The notes below the pieces were generated by a model. It did no database searches, was not told the origin of the DNA, and saw nothing but the letters and a program-made list of their open reading frames with translations. A stretch of 64,000 bases of DNA from Globodera rostochiensis (lineage: Eukaryota; Nematoda; Chromadorea; Rhabditida; Heteroderidae). Position 1 is the stretch's first letter. Every line of letters begins with the position of its first letter. This document shows, in pieces, positions 33,301 to 41,493 of this stretch. The translations under genes and the position numbers were made by a program. The stretch is taken from NCBI GenBank assembly GCA_018350325.1, contig JAEVLN010000018.1:1306185-1370184 (forward strand), given 5' to 3'.

Positions 33301-34784
33301 CACGCGCAGACAACCCAGCACAACTCCGGGAGCAACCGGACAATCAGCATCTCCTCAGGCGCCAGCAACGAATGGGAAAAGCATCACGACGCCGTCCATT
33401 CAAGGACAGGGAGTCAGACCCGACACTCTCGACAACCGCAGCTGCAAGTTCAATCCGCGCTAACACACTGTGGGGCTGGCAAACAATCATCGTCGTCTTG
33501 CTGATAAGCCTGTTAGGCTTATTCGTCCTCAAACCAGCAGGAATTCCGGACGGGTGCACCTTCAACAGTTTCTGTGAAGACAAATTTGTGCTGAACCGTC
33601 AACCAACGACGTTATCATCAGCGGCGACATGTCATCGGAAGACAATCCGTGGCCCACACGCCACCTCGACAGACAATCCCCCGACCACTGCAGCGCCACG
33701 AACTCCCCGAACGACTCAGCCGAGATCGCTCGGAACGTTGGCTCGGGTCCCTCAAGTCCAAAAGGGAAGAAACGGGACGGCCCGCGCCGCCCCGAACATA
33801 AGCGGGAAGGAAAAATCTCGCCCAATTAATCAAATGTTCAAGCTGGAAATTGGTATCTCTTTTCCAGTGGAACAGGTCAACAGCATCATGGATCACGACC
33901 CGGATTCCATATCTCTCGCCGGAAGCGACGACGAACGCGACCTGGATCAATGCGACGACGAACGCGACAGGGATCAATCCCTCCCAGCGACAAGCACCTA
34001 CAAAATCCCACGAAAGAAAGACATCGTCTTCAAAAAGCAAAGGCATTTTCTGGGACGAAATTGGGGCTTACACGCAGTCCAACAAAAGCCGTCCGACAAC
34101 GATCCCAGCATGGGGCTACTCTACGCTCCTCGGCCAAAAGGGAAGAAGCTCTTCTTCAAAGATGGCAGCCTGAAGCGTCTTCTGGAACTGACAACGCTCT
34201 TCCGTCGCGGAAAGGGGGTACAGACCGCGAAAGAACTGCTCGAACAACACGGCAAAATACCCATGAAAGATTGGGCGGCCAAGGAACAACAGATCACGGC
34301 CGAATTGCAAGAACAAGAGGAGAAACGACACAGAAAATCCAGAGAAAAGGAGCGCCAACGATCAAAGCAACAATCCTCTGAACAGCAGATGCTTCAACAG
34401 CTCTTCGGAGACTCTCCAGAACAAGCAACGGAACAATCGACCTCCACTGAAGCAGAAGACAAAGAAAGCCGTTTCCAACACAACGAAACGCGGATCAAGT
34501 GGTACAATCATCGGCAAGCAGCCGTTGATGAACTCCGGCGAACTCTCGGCCATATCCGAACGAATCCAAGGCCAACAAGTGGAGGACATGGACCTGGATC
34601 CTACACCTTCAACTTCTGCTCCATCGAACTCATCCCGACCGAACCCAACGCCCAAAACACGTTCGTCTGGACAAATGACTCACCGCGGAGGACCGACAGA
34701 CGAGCCCGATCAAAAGAAAGGACGGATGGGCCACCCACTTCGGACGCGCCTGCCGTCGGGAATGTCGGAACTGCCGTCCGATGA
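30303..34784 (+). CDS. BEL/Pao-type gag-protease polyprotein with a novel C-terminal half
   Basis: The product is 1,493 residues from the ATG at 30303. The N-terminus is helical and charged (coiled-coil-like, residues 1-150). A DUF1759-like gag region follows at about 160-330, with KFSGHKRKWPEF and EKFNFLRNML. Gln/Pro-rich linkers lead to Cys/His knuckles near 490-555 (CVFCGSKHWHNEC, CFKCLKPNHRAHEC, CYKCRRPHPTALC). A DUF1758-like aspartyl protease lies near 620-770 with IDPGSHRSFV, where the family usually has D-S-G. The rest is basic, then a hydrophobic stretch LWGWQTIIVVLLISLLGLFV near 1050-1080, then Ser/Thr/Pro-rich and strongly charged Glu/Lys/Arg segments. No RT, RNase H or integrase motif is visible. 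The ORF is intact, implying constraint or youth. Confidence 0.85.
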   Translation: MSAPIQQKLGAALKILSNVSSAVKLNLQPDKNLSNLENALLLESQLEKVQKEGRTLEIFLEDIRESSSAWTDLLRKFTATERDAGEADFAAFDKKEKINDKVEAADTKLRDLRDLAGKLTVQAKLYRSRANNDERDAQAAHEKARQQNANAPHSNALPFTAPLYQFQPIQLEKFSGHKRKWPEFYESYKSAIGSQPISKAEKFNFLRNMLVGEARDLIAGFRLEDSNYDVAVQLLKDTYGAPEEHIRALHFELANLKSCRTLRDTKEFLLQLERLTRELNNAGEDIDGPPTFLMLEKRLTPSFLRTILNKKGEDPANWTTTKFRSVLSDAVRRETQIQEVMGEYGHPPQGSRTTQPITHAQPQWARWPTAKAFQGRYQSPPREHTYISPTVDKHQRQMDIRPPQGQPQCPKHRAEAMSGGLNQIPEQRDLTFISSSVDEHHKRLGNKPPQRKPQPTVHWTPSQPELQWPSGQQTQPTVQQEQNPFTQHEPTTPCVFCGSKHWHNECRQFSTFQPRLDIVREKHLCFKCLKPNHRAHECLRPSKCYKCRRPHPTALCRNDNNVSTQFAAAASDQSKRGSESSNGIGTKVMPQQCNAIRDDESRALLMTTTSTVFNPARPHLKKSAVIFIDPGSHRSFVTSKAAKQLDLPVVHTEECHLTTFGKQKPKKFVSDLVKIGFLGKSGEKLIFNLNALNFLVNEMPVITLSALDNTQLRQRKLAVPHRDIQPDIMLGMDVWHDLSVQQIERLPSGFTLSQSKIGTILSGSGLIDMGQEANVAFILSAHDQTARRTVQPIKAEPLIGMSMALSETKTDKHGLAVTKQEARRTTWQLNAQQPIIQATDQVSDINSQTNAEKRRTATLPPFSQQSSRQERLRPPQQPGEPGLRKPVQAWVGRQKGCSSATAEAFKRSRTSPKAPRRLQVQRQHAGAKQNPLEVRPHVAKNLPRKTAGSGKPNFSSKAMDLRRKRKGDDKLRAEKQKKAAGMKPRNEFHAGRRELSVPQARADNPAQLREQPDNQHLLRRQQRMGKASRRRPFKDRESDPTLSTTAAASSIRANTLWGWQTIIVVLLISLLGLFVLKPAGIPDGCTFNSFCEDKFVLNRQPTTLSSAATCHRKTIRGPHATSTDNPPTTAAPRTPRTTQPRSLGTLARVPQVQKGRNGTARAAPNISGKEKSRPINQMFKLEIGISFPVEQVNSIMDHDPDSISLAGSDDERDLDQCDDERDRDQSLPATSTYKIPRKKDIVFKKQRHFLGRNWGLHAVQQKPSDNDPSMGLLYAPRPKGKKLFFKDGSLKRLLELTTLFRRGKGVQTAKELLEQHGKIPMKDWAAKEQQITAELQEQEEKRHRKSREKERQRSKQQSSEQQMLQQLFGDSPEQATEQSTSTEAEDKESRFQHNETRIKWYNHRQAAVDELRRTLGHIRTNPRPTSGGHGPGSYTFNFCSIELIPTEPNAQNTFVWTNDSPRRTDRRARSKERTDGPPTSDAPAVGNVGTAVR

Positions 34785-35222
34785 TCAAATAATTTGATCA
34801 TTTGGGGAATTGATCGGGGAAGGAAAAGTGATTGGGAGGGTTCCACCAATGCACATCCCCCCCCCCTCACAGCGGTTTGTTCGCACCCCCCTCCCCCTCA
34901 TTTTCACCCAAATTGCGGTTGTCATTAACAACCACACCCAAAGATCCCCCCAAAGTACGCCCAATTCGCCCAATTACCCCCATCAGTCACATTTAGTGTT
35001 GCGAATGCGCAACATTTGGCCCCAAAACCTGTCCCCCCGTCATCACCCGACCTTTAGGGCCACTTCTGAGGGCTACTTAAGCGATAGCTCTCCCCCAATT
35101 ATTGTTCTTTTGGCGACACATTTCCCTGTGAATAAACTCCTGTGCAGTCCAGTGTCCAACATCCCAATTGAACCCCTGCCCCGAATTCACACCAAAACTC
35201 CTTCTGTGGCCCTGTCCCCACA
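34763..35222 (+). repeat. 3' LTR of the BEL/Pao-type element
   Basis: This 460-bp copy of the 5' LTR has ten C instead of nine in the C-run. AATAAA is at about 35131-35136. The last 22 bases of the element's long ORF lie inside its start. Confidence 0.92.
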
Positions 35223-35226
35223 TTGC
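35223..35226. repeat. Target-site duplication TTGC, right
   Basis: It matches 28353-28356 and lies within the gypsy pol coding sequence. Confidence 0.8.
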
Positions 35227-38200
35227 GTTAATTTGCACATTTTTCTTTCCCATTTCTACTTCTTTCAACGAAAGTGGCACTGTTCCAAAGATTTTCTTTC
35301 GTCTGTGGGACGGAAGAAATGCTTCCGCCGGAATTTCCTTAGGGGCCGGGGCTAAATGTTCGGTCGGGACTTTTGTGGGTTCGTCTTCCTGCCGATTGAT
35401 AGGGACTACAAAAGCCGCTGTGGGAGTCAGTGTTTTTATCAAATACGGACCGTAGTAATTCCATGTCAATTTCTTGTGGTCATTTTTGACAGAGGGACGA
35501 AAGAAAACCATAACTCGGTCCCCAACTTTATATTTTCCGGGGGTTACATTTGGTTTGGAGTCAAACTGACTTTTTTGGACTGCTTGTGCTTTCGCTATGT
35601 TTTGGGAGGTTTCGAGGAGGATTTCTTCATAATTTTCCCGAAAAAATTGGAGGTAGTCGTCCATATCGACTGTGTATGCTGGGTTAGCTCTTTTTGGGGC
35701 TGTGATGCTCGACGGAAATCTAATAGTTCTACCAAAAAACACGAAGAAAGGGGAGTGCCCCGTAGATTCGTTGGGTGTGAGGTTGTAAGAAAAAGCCACA
35801 TACGGAATTCTTTTGTCCCACTCCCAAGGGCTTGTGGCTGTTCTTTTTACCATACCAATGATTGTTTGGTTTAGTCTCTCGGCTAAACCGTTGGCGTTTG
35901 GGTCATATCCCGAAGTGGTTGATCGAGAAATCAGCAACTTCTCCGTTATTTCTAACAAAATGGCATTCACAAACTCCCCGCCCTGGTCCGAGTGTATCTT
36001 TTCGGGGGCACCAAATTTGAGAATCCACTCTTCCACAACTTTCTGAGCCACTGTTTCAGCTTTTTTATTGGGGGTCGGACAAACTACCGCAAAGCGCGAG
36101 AAATGGTCAATCATAACCAGGCAGTACTTATTCCCGTCTCTTGTTGGACCTAATTTTAGGATGTCCATGCAAAGGAGTTCGGAGGGACTTCGAGTTACAA
36201 TCGGGTGGAGGCCGGGGTGATTTTTGCGAGGCTTTCGGTTGTGGGCGCAGATCCTACACGAATTTGCCCAGTGCGCACAGTCCGCTCGCATATTTGGCCA
36301 GAAAATTTTTTGACTTAGGAGTCGTTTGTAAATCTTTTTCCCCGATTGATGGCCCCCGCATCGCCCGGAATGGTGTTCGGAAAGCAATGTTTCCCGAAAT
36401 TTTGACGGGGTGAATAATTCTGTTTCTCCAAGTTCATTTACTCGGTACAAAATTCCATCCTCCACCGTGAATTTGGACAACGAATCGAGCAACTTTTGTC
36501 TCAATTTTGGGTCCCCCGGTAGTTTTCGGTTTGCGAGAAAGTCCAAGATAAACGCCAATTCGGAGTTTTTTGTTTCTTCTGCCCACTCGGTTTTCGAAAC
36601 GCTGTTTGGGAACTGGGCTGGTTTAAGTTCAAGCGCGAAAATTTGTGCTATTTCACTATCTGTATTTGGGTCCGGGAAACTGTTTTTCCTGTGGGCCCTG
36701 GAAAGTGCATCCGCCACAAAATTTTCTTTGCCTGGACTATATATGACTTCGAGCTGAAAGGGAGCACCAAGTTCCATAATCCATCTGTCAACTTTGGCGT
36801 TGCCCACTGAATTTTTGGTTTTGAACATGGCGGGGATGGCCTTATGGTCAGTTACCACTACAGTGGGCAGCCAAGCAATAAAATGTTTAAATTTTTGGAC
36901 CGCGAATTTTATGCCCAAACATTCTAGGACCGTTGGTACATAATTACTTTCCGTTTTGCTGCACTTTCTTGAGGCATAGCAAATTGGGCGTAGGGATCCC
37001 GACTCATCCTTTTGGCAAAGAACTGCGCCTAATCCCTCCTTGCTTGCGTCACAGAAAACGTGGAATTTGAATTTTGGGTCGCTTTTGGCTAATTCAAAGT
37101 TCGGGTATTTGAGAACCACTTCTTCCAAAATGAATTTTTTCAACATTTCAAATGCCTTTACTCCCTTTTCATCCCAAGTCAAGCCTTTGTTTGTCGGGGT
37201 TTTCTTAAGCATTGAGGTGAGTGGTGCTGCAATTTCAGCATATCCCCGGATAAATTTTCGGTGCCAATTGGTCATGCCCAGAAACCGCTGAAGCTCCTTC
37301 AGTGTTTTCGGGATCGGGTACGCTAAAATCGGTTCGTATTTTTCCGGATTTTTGGCCAATCCTTCCCGGGTCAGAGTGTGTCCTAAGTAAGGGGTTTTTT
37401 CCTGAGCAAATCCGCATTTTTTGGCCTTAGCTTTAACTCCGAATTCGCGTAGTTTTTGAAAAACGAGTTTCAGGTGACTGAGGTGTTCTTCAAAATTTTT
37501 GGAAGCGATGAGGATGTCATCGAGATAAACGAAAACAAACTCATTTATGTAGTCTTTCAAGAGGTGGTTCATAAATCTCTGGAAAGTAGCCGGGGCGTTT
37601 GAAAGGCCAAAGGGCATCACCAAAAATTCGAAATGACCATTCGGAACCGAAAAAGCGGTTTTTTGTATGTCCTCCGGGTCTAGTCTGATTTGCCAATACC
37701 CGCACATCAGGTCCAAAGTACTGAAAAATTTCCTTTCCCCGAGGTACATGAGAATTTCGTCAATGTTTGGGAGGGGATATGAGTCTTTTTTGGTGACGGC
37801 GTTTAGTTTTCTATAATCAATGCAGAGTCTCATTGATTTGTCTTTTTTAACCGCCAAAACAATTGGTGAGGCCCATGGGCTGTTTGATGGCCTTATTACG
37901 CCCCGGTTTAGATAATCATTTAACATTTCTGTAACTTGGGCTCTCGCTCCAAATGGTAAGGGCCTCGGTGGAGTTTTTATCGGCTGTGAGTCCCCGGTAT
38001 CAATTTTGTGCAAGGCGAGATCTGTCTGAGTTAGTTCGGACTCGTCCAGTGCTAGAACGTCCGAAAATTCCCTCCAAAGTTCCCAAATTTTAGACTTTTC
38101 GCTCTCGGTCACAGGCCCCAAATTGGATTCAAGAACCGAAAGTAGCCGAAAGATTCTTTCGCTGTCCGATTGGATGATGCTAACGAGTTTTTTGGGTTTC

Positions 38201-39309
38201 TCCCACATTTCTGGTTCCCGCGGAAAAATTTCGGTTAGAGGGTCAAAAACGGAATCGATGGCTTCTGCACTAGCTACTTTAGTGCCACTTTCGAGAAAAA
38301 TCGGGGCTGCCGTTTTGTTGTGAACCAAAATTTGAATGTAACCTTGTTCCGACATCGCCAAAGACCTTTCGATAATTGCCATTTCGTGCCGGGGAACTTT
38401 CTGCTCAGAAAGAAAAATTGGCGGTTCGCTTCGTGACCGCTTTGCAAATTGTTTGAGCCGTGGCTGGTGGTCGGCCGCAATGATTCCGAGGCGCTCCAAC
38501 TCTTTCCTTTCCGCCTCTTTGTCCAATTTTTGGACTCTCTCCAATTCTCTGTGGTCCTCCTCCTCTTCAAAGTCCATCAATTCTTCGTCTCCGTTCATTT
38601 TCGCCGGAATAAAATTGTCCTTATGCTCTATAAGGAAAGTGGACTTATCTGGAAAGTTTTTGTAATTATCAATGTGAGATTTAACGAAACATGAAGACAT
38701 TGGTGGAATTATAGAATGTGAGGCAATTCGAACCGAATTTAGGAACGGGATAGGTTTCGGTTGTGTGACTATCGACTTGAAGTGAAAAATTTCGTGGGTG
38801 TTCGAACTCCCGAGGTAATAGCCGAGTCGGTCCAATGCGTACGTTCCGAGCACTAAATCATAGCTGAACGACTCAGCGGTTATCAGACAGGGAATTTCCG
38901 TTTTCATTTCCGCTAGATCAATCGGGACGTTGATCACACCGCTGATCGGGATTCTTGTTCCGGAAATTGATGCAACGTCAAACGGAATTTTGGTTGGCCC
39001 TGAGTTTGGATTGAAACCCCAATCTAGAAAGTTTATTTTGTTTTTAATGGCTAAATTGTATAGGAATTCGGGGTTGACAATACTTGTTTCGGCTCCCGAA
39101 TCCATGAGAGCCCTGGCTTTTTCAGTCTCAACTTCCAGTTCCACTGTTAAACATGCCGCTGTTTTTGGCTGTGCCGGGGTTTGAGAGGGAAATTTGAGTG
39201 CGTGGGTAGTCAGAGCGTTGAAAAATTTTTCGTATTCTGGGGAATTTTTTTGAGAAACATTCCCGAAAATTATTGTTCCTTCCGCGTTTTTCGCGCTTTT
39301 TTCGGTCAC
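35223..39309 (-). CDS. pol: Gypsy pol polyprotein, 5' part (PR-RT-RNaseH-IN), cut by the nested element
   Basis: This part encodes the enzymes that copy and integrate the element. Counting from codon 39309-39307 (GTG, overlapping the gag stop): an aspartyl protease motif DSGAETS at residues 70-76; reverse transcriptase with IDYRKLNA and the catalytic YLDD near 595-598; RNase H with FCDASKEGLGA near 750; an integrase zinc-binding HHCC region near 976-1010; and the integrase core with MDI (about 1046), SDQGGEF (about 1106) and a Glu in AERLNQ (about 1140). A GPY/F-like YYGPYL follows near 1283. The frame is open upstream only to 39357 and contains no ATG in the gag overlap, so a -1 frameshift or reinitiation is likely. 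Codons 1-1362 are element sequence. The frame then runs into the nested LTR and stops at 35077. All catalytic motifs appear intact. Confidence 0.95.
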
Positions 39310-41141
39310 GATAAGCGTGTTGGCGTCCGTTCGAGGAGCCGGGAATGCCTGGACTGCCTAGGTTCGTAACGATTCGCGTACATCTGATTTTGCGGTGCTC
39401 TCGGCGGTGGGTTTTGTCTGTTCTGGGAGATTTGACTACGAGCCGAAAAATTTGGGAAATTTTGATACTGGGTTATGGGCCGGAAACTTTGGTATGGCTG
39501 AGTGCTGTTCGATTGAGATGGTTTTTCTGTCGGTTCTTTACCCACCAAACTCAACCGGTTCGCCATCATCAATAATTCGTCGAATGTCTGCAGAGGTTTA
39601 GACTGACATTCCAAAAATCTTGCCATACTCGGATCATTAATGTTCGCAATGAAAAATTTTTTCGAAATTTCGTCCAACTGGCTTTCTTCGATTCCCGAAT
39701 ATGCACAGCAGACGAGGCGTTGGATTCGTTCCCCGAACTTCACAATGTCTTCTCCACCTTTCTGTTTACCCGCCTGCATAAGCTCGTTGAATGCGCTCGC
39801 TTCCCTATGATCAGTCTCGCGGAGGATTGATGTTATTTCCGTTTTTAGCACACCGAATGGGGCTTGTGGACCGAATTTTTTCAAAGCCATGTTCAGTGCT
39901 TTGATTGCTTTTCCTTTAAGTTTTGCTCGTAAAATTTCCAATCGTTTTTCTGGTTTCCACTCTTTTGTGCAGATTTCTAAAGTGGTGAAAAACTCCTGAA
40001 TTTTGTCTCGACCTTCCGTCCCTTGAATGCTGGGAATTTCTCTTAAGACGCTGGCATACTGGTTTGAAAGTGTCACTTTATGTAGCTCCAGGATTATTTC
40101 GGGGAGGCCTTGGCCAGGCATGGGTGGTACTCCGGGGGCGTTCCCTCCAGCATACTGATCAAATTCTCCGGCCCAATTTTGTTGGGGGTAGTCTCGAATT
40201 TCTTGCCCTCCTCTGAAATTGTGCTCTATGTGCGGATTTCCGTGCGGATAATCGCCGTAACGTCTTCCTCTTTCCTCCGGGTCTCGAAATTGTAGAACTC
40301 CCTGCCGTACGGCTCCGAAATTTTGGTTTCCAGCCCATTGGGGTCTCGGAAAAGTGCCCATATTTCTTATTCTTTCACAGTTTCTGTTAAATGGGGGATT
40401 TCCGTGTGGATGATCCCTGTGATTTCTCCTTTCGCCTTGGTTTTGAATAACTTGCACGTTCCGGCCCTGCTCAACCCCATACCGAATTTGCTCTCCGCCC
40501 CGAAATTGTCCTTGAAAGTTTCCGCGTGGAAAATTTTCGGGTTGCTGTACTTCTACAGCTTCCCTTCCAAAGTGCTCTTCAGAATTCGAATTAAGACCGT
40601 ATGAAATGTGAGGGGAATTTTGAGCCGAATTTTGCGGTGGGGGTGGGATTACAAACAGTCTATGGACTTCTTCAACTGGTGTGGAGATCGCGATCGGGCG
40701 TCCGTATCGGTCTCTCCCTTCTTCTTGGTCTGCCAAATGAATTTGTGGGTTGGGGTGCAAGATTGGGTGAGAATTTTCTCCAGCTGTATTTTGGGTAGAG
40801 TGTCTTTCCAAAACTTGTATGTCTCCTCTCTCGTTTTGTGGGAGGATTCCGTAGGTTTGGTCCCAAGGGATTTGTTGGATTTTTTCGGAGTACGAATCCG
40901 ACTCGTCCGGATTATATCCGTAGTATGGGTGATTCACTCGCGGACGGAGAAGGTACCGAAACCGTCCAGGATGAGGGTTCCGCAAATCACCAAATCGTTG
41001 AACATTTTCCTGCACTCCCCTTTGCCCCAAACCTTGATTTCCATTGTCATTTTCCTCCGCTAACTGTTCCGCTCGCATTTGCTGGGAATTTTGCATTGAT
41101 TCCGGGCGTTGCTGTCGGATCTGTTGATTCTGTGGGTCCAT
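39306..41141 (-). CDS. gag: Gypsy gag polyprotein
   Basis: The frame encodes a 611-residue structural protein for the virus-like particle of the gypsy element. I chose the ATG at 41141, 92 bases after the LTR; the frame is open further upstream but only through the primer site and LTR. The first 340 or so residues are rich in Gln, Asn, Arg, Gly and Pro with repeated HPHGNP-like and Gly-Arg segments. A helical, capsid-like region with Leu, Lys and Glu follows at roughly residues 340-520. The tail is Ser/Gln/Asn/Pro-rich. I see no CCHC zinc knuckle, so nucleic-acid binding probably relies on basic segments. The stop overlaps the pol frame, which is shifted by -1. The ORF is intact. Confidence 0.88.
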   Translation of the reverse strand: MDPQNQQIRQQRPESMQNSQQMRAEQLAEENDNGNQGLGQRGVQENVQRFGDLRNPHPGRFRYLLRPRVNHPYYGYNPDESDSYSEKIQQIPWDQTYGILPQNERGDIQVLERHSTQNTAGENSHPILHPNPQIHLADQEEGRDRYGRPIAISTPVEEVHRLFVIPPPPQNSAQNSPHISYGLNSNSEEHFGREAVEVQQPENFPRGNFQGQFRGGEQIRYGVEQGRNVQVIQNQGERRNHRDHPHGNPPFNRNCERIRNMGTFPRPQWAGNQNFGAVRQGVLQFRDPEERGRRYGDYPHGNPHIEHNFRGGQEIRDYPQQNWAGEFDQYAGGNAPGVPPMPGQGLPEIILELHKVTLSNQYASVLREIPSIQGTEGRDKIQEFFTTLEICTKEWKPEKRLEILRAKLKGKAIKALNMALKKFGPQAPFGVLKTEITSILRETDHREASAFNELMQAGKQKGGEDIVKFGERIQRLVCCAYSGIEESQLDEISKKFFIANINDPSMARFLECQSKPLQTFDELLMMANRLSLVGKEPTEKPSQSNSTQPYQSFRPITQYQNFPNFSARSQISQNRQNPPPRAPQNQMYANRYEPRQSRHSRLLERTPTRLS

Positions 41142-41215
41142 GCCTGATTTAAACCGAGAAAAAGGAAAAAAATCTAAATAGTGCTTCCCGTTGGTTGTCC
41201 CGAAAGGTTGGGGAA

Positions 41216-41233
41216 CGTAAACCGGGAGCGCCA
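41216..41233 (-). promoter_or_regulatory. Gypsy primer-binding site
   Basis: Directly inside the 5' LTR the minus strand reads TGGCGCTCCCGGT and continues for a few bases. It begins with TGG, the complement of a tRNA 3' CCA end, as expected for a minus-strand primer site. The tRNA species was not identified. Confidence 0.75.
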
Positions 41234-41489
41234 CGTGATAACACCCCAATAAAACTCCAACAGGAGGGGCGCTTTTGCGGGGCCAAGTCAGACTCCCAAA
41301 CAAAAGTCCTATCCAATTGATATAAAGCTTTTATTAAACCGCACACGCTAAAAAAGGTGTCCAAAAACGAACGAGCGAACGGGGGGGAAAAATGCGAAAG
41401 GGTCAGCAAAATTAAATCGATAAAAGGCGATCGCTGCGATAAATAATATTTTGGCGTCCGTCCAAGATCGGGTTGGCGCTCGCATCACT
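41234..41489 (-). repeat. 5' LTR of the gypsy element
   Basis: This is the 256-bp right copy of the LTR and the 5' LTR in element orientation. It starts AGTGAT and ends ATCACG, giving a short imperfect terminal inverted repeat. An AATAAA polyadenylation-type signal lies on the minus strand at about 41330-41335. The inner edge touches the primer-binding site. The exact inner edge is uncertain by two bases because CG is shared with the flank of the other copy. Confidence 0.93.
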
Positions 41490-41493
41490 CATG
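41490..41493. repeat. Target-site duplication CATG, right copy
   Basis: It matches 26371-26374. Together they show that the whole nested structure entered this locus as one gypsy insertion. Confidence 0.8.

Larger units (their letters stand above)
28357..35222 (+). mobile_element. BEL/Pao-type LTR element lacking RT, RNase H and integrase, nested in gypsy pol
   Basis: LTRs of 459 and 460 bp (TGT...ACA) flank a 5.9-kb interior. The family assignment rests on the gag region (DUF1759-like, with KFSGHKRKWPEF and later EKFNFLRNML), Cys/His knuckles and a DUF1758-like protease domain, all typical of BEL/Pao. The interior has one long frame (30303-34784) preceded by a 1.5-kb structured leader. I found no reverse transcriptase box, no RNase H and no integrase motif, so it should be non-autonomous. 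The LTRs differ, by eye, by only one C in a C-run, so it moved recently. It lies opposite to the gypsy element and disrupts its pol. Confidence 0.88.
26375..41489 (-). mobile_element. Ty3/gypsy LTR retrotransposon, interrupted by a nested element
   Basis: The element is bounded by two 256-bp direct repeats that I read as identical, flanked by CATG on both sides. Read on the minus strand the order is 5' LTR (41234-41489), a TGG-starting primer-binding site, gag, pol with protease, reverse transcriptase, RNase H and integrase, a long pol tail, a purine tract and the 3' LTR (26375-26630). PR-RT-RNaseH-IN is the Ty3/gypsy order, and a GPY/F-type motif follows the integrase core. Subtracting the 6.9-kb nested element leaves about 8.2 kb. 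Identical LTRs imply a recent insertion. It is markedly richer in GC than its AT-rich surroundings. Confidence 0.95.

Noticed and set aside
32969..33463. 164-codon alternative frame in the inner element
   Set aside because: Basic low-complexity shadow of the main ORF with no RT-like motif.
39345..41152. Plus-strand frames opposite gag (for example 40608-41063)
   Set aside because: Shadows of gag on the other strand.
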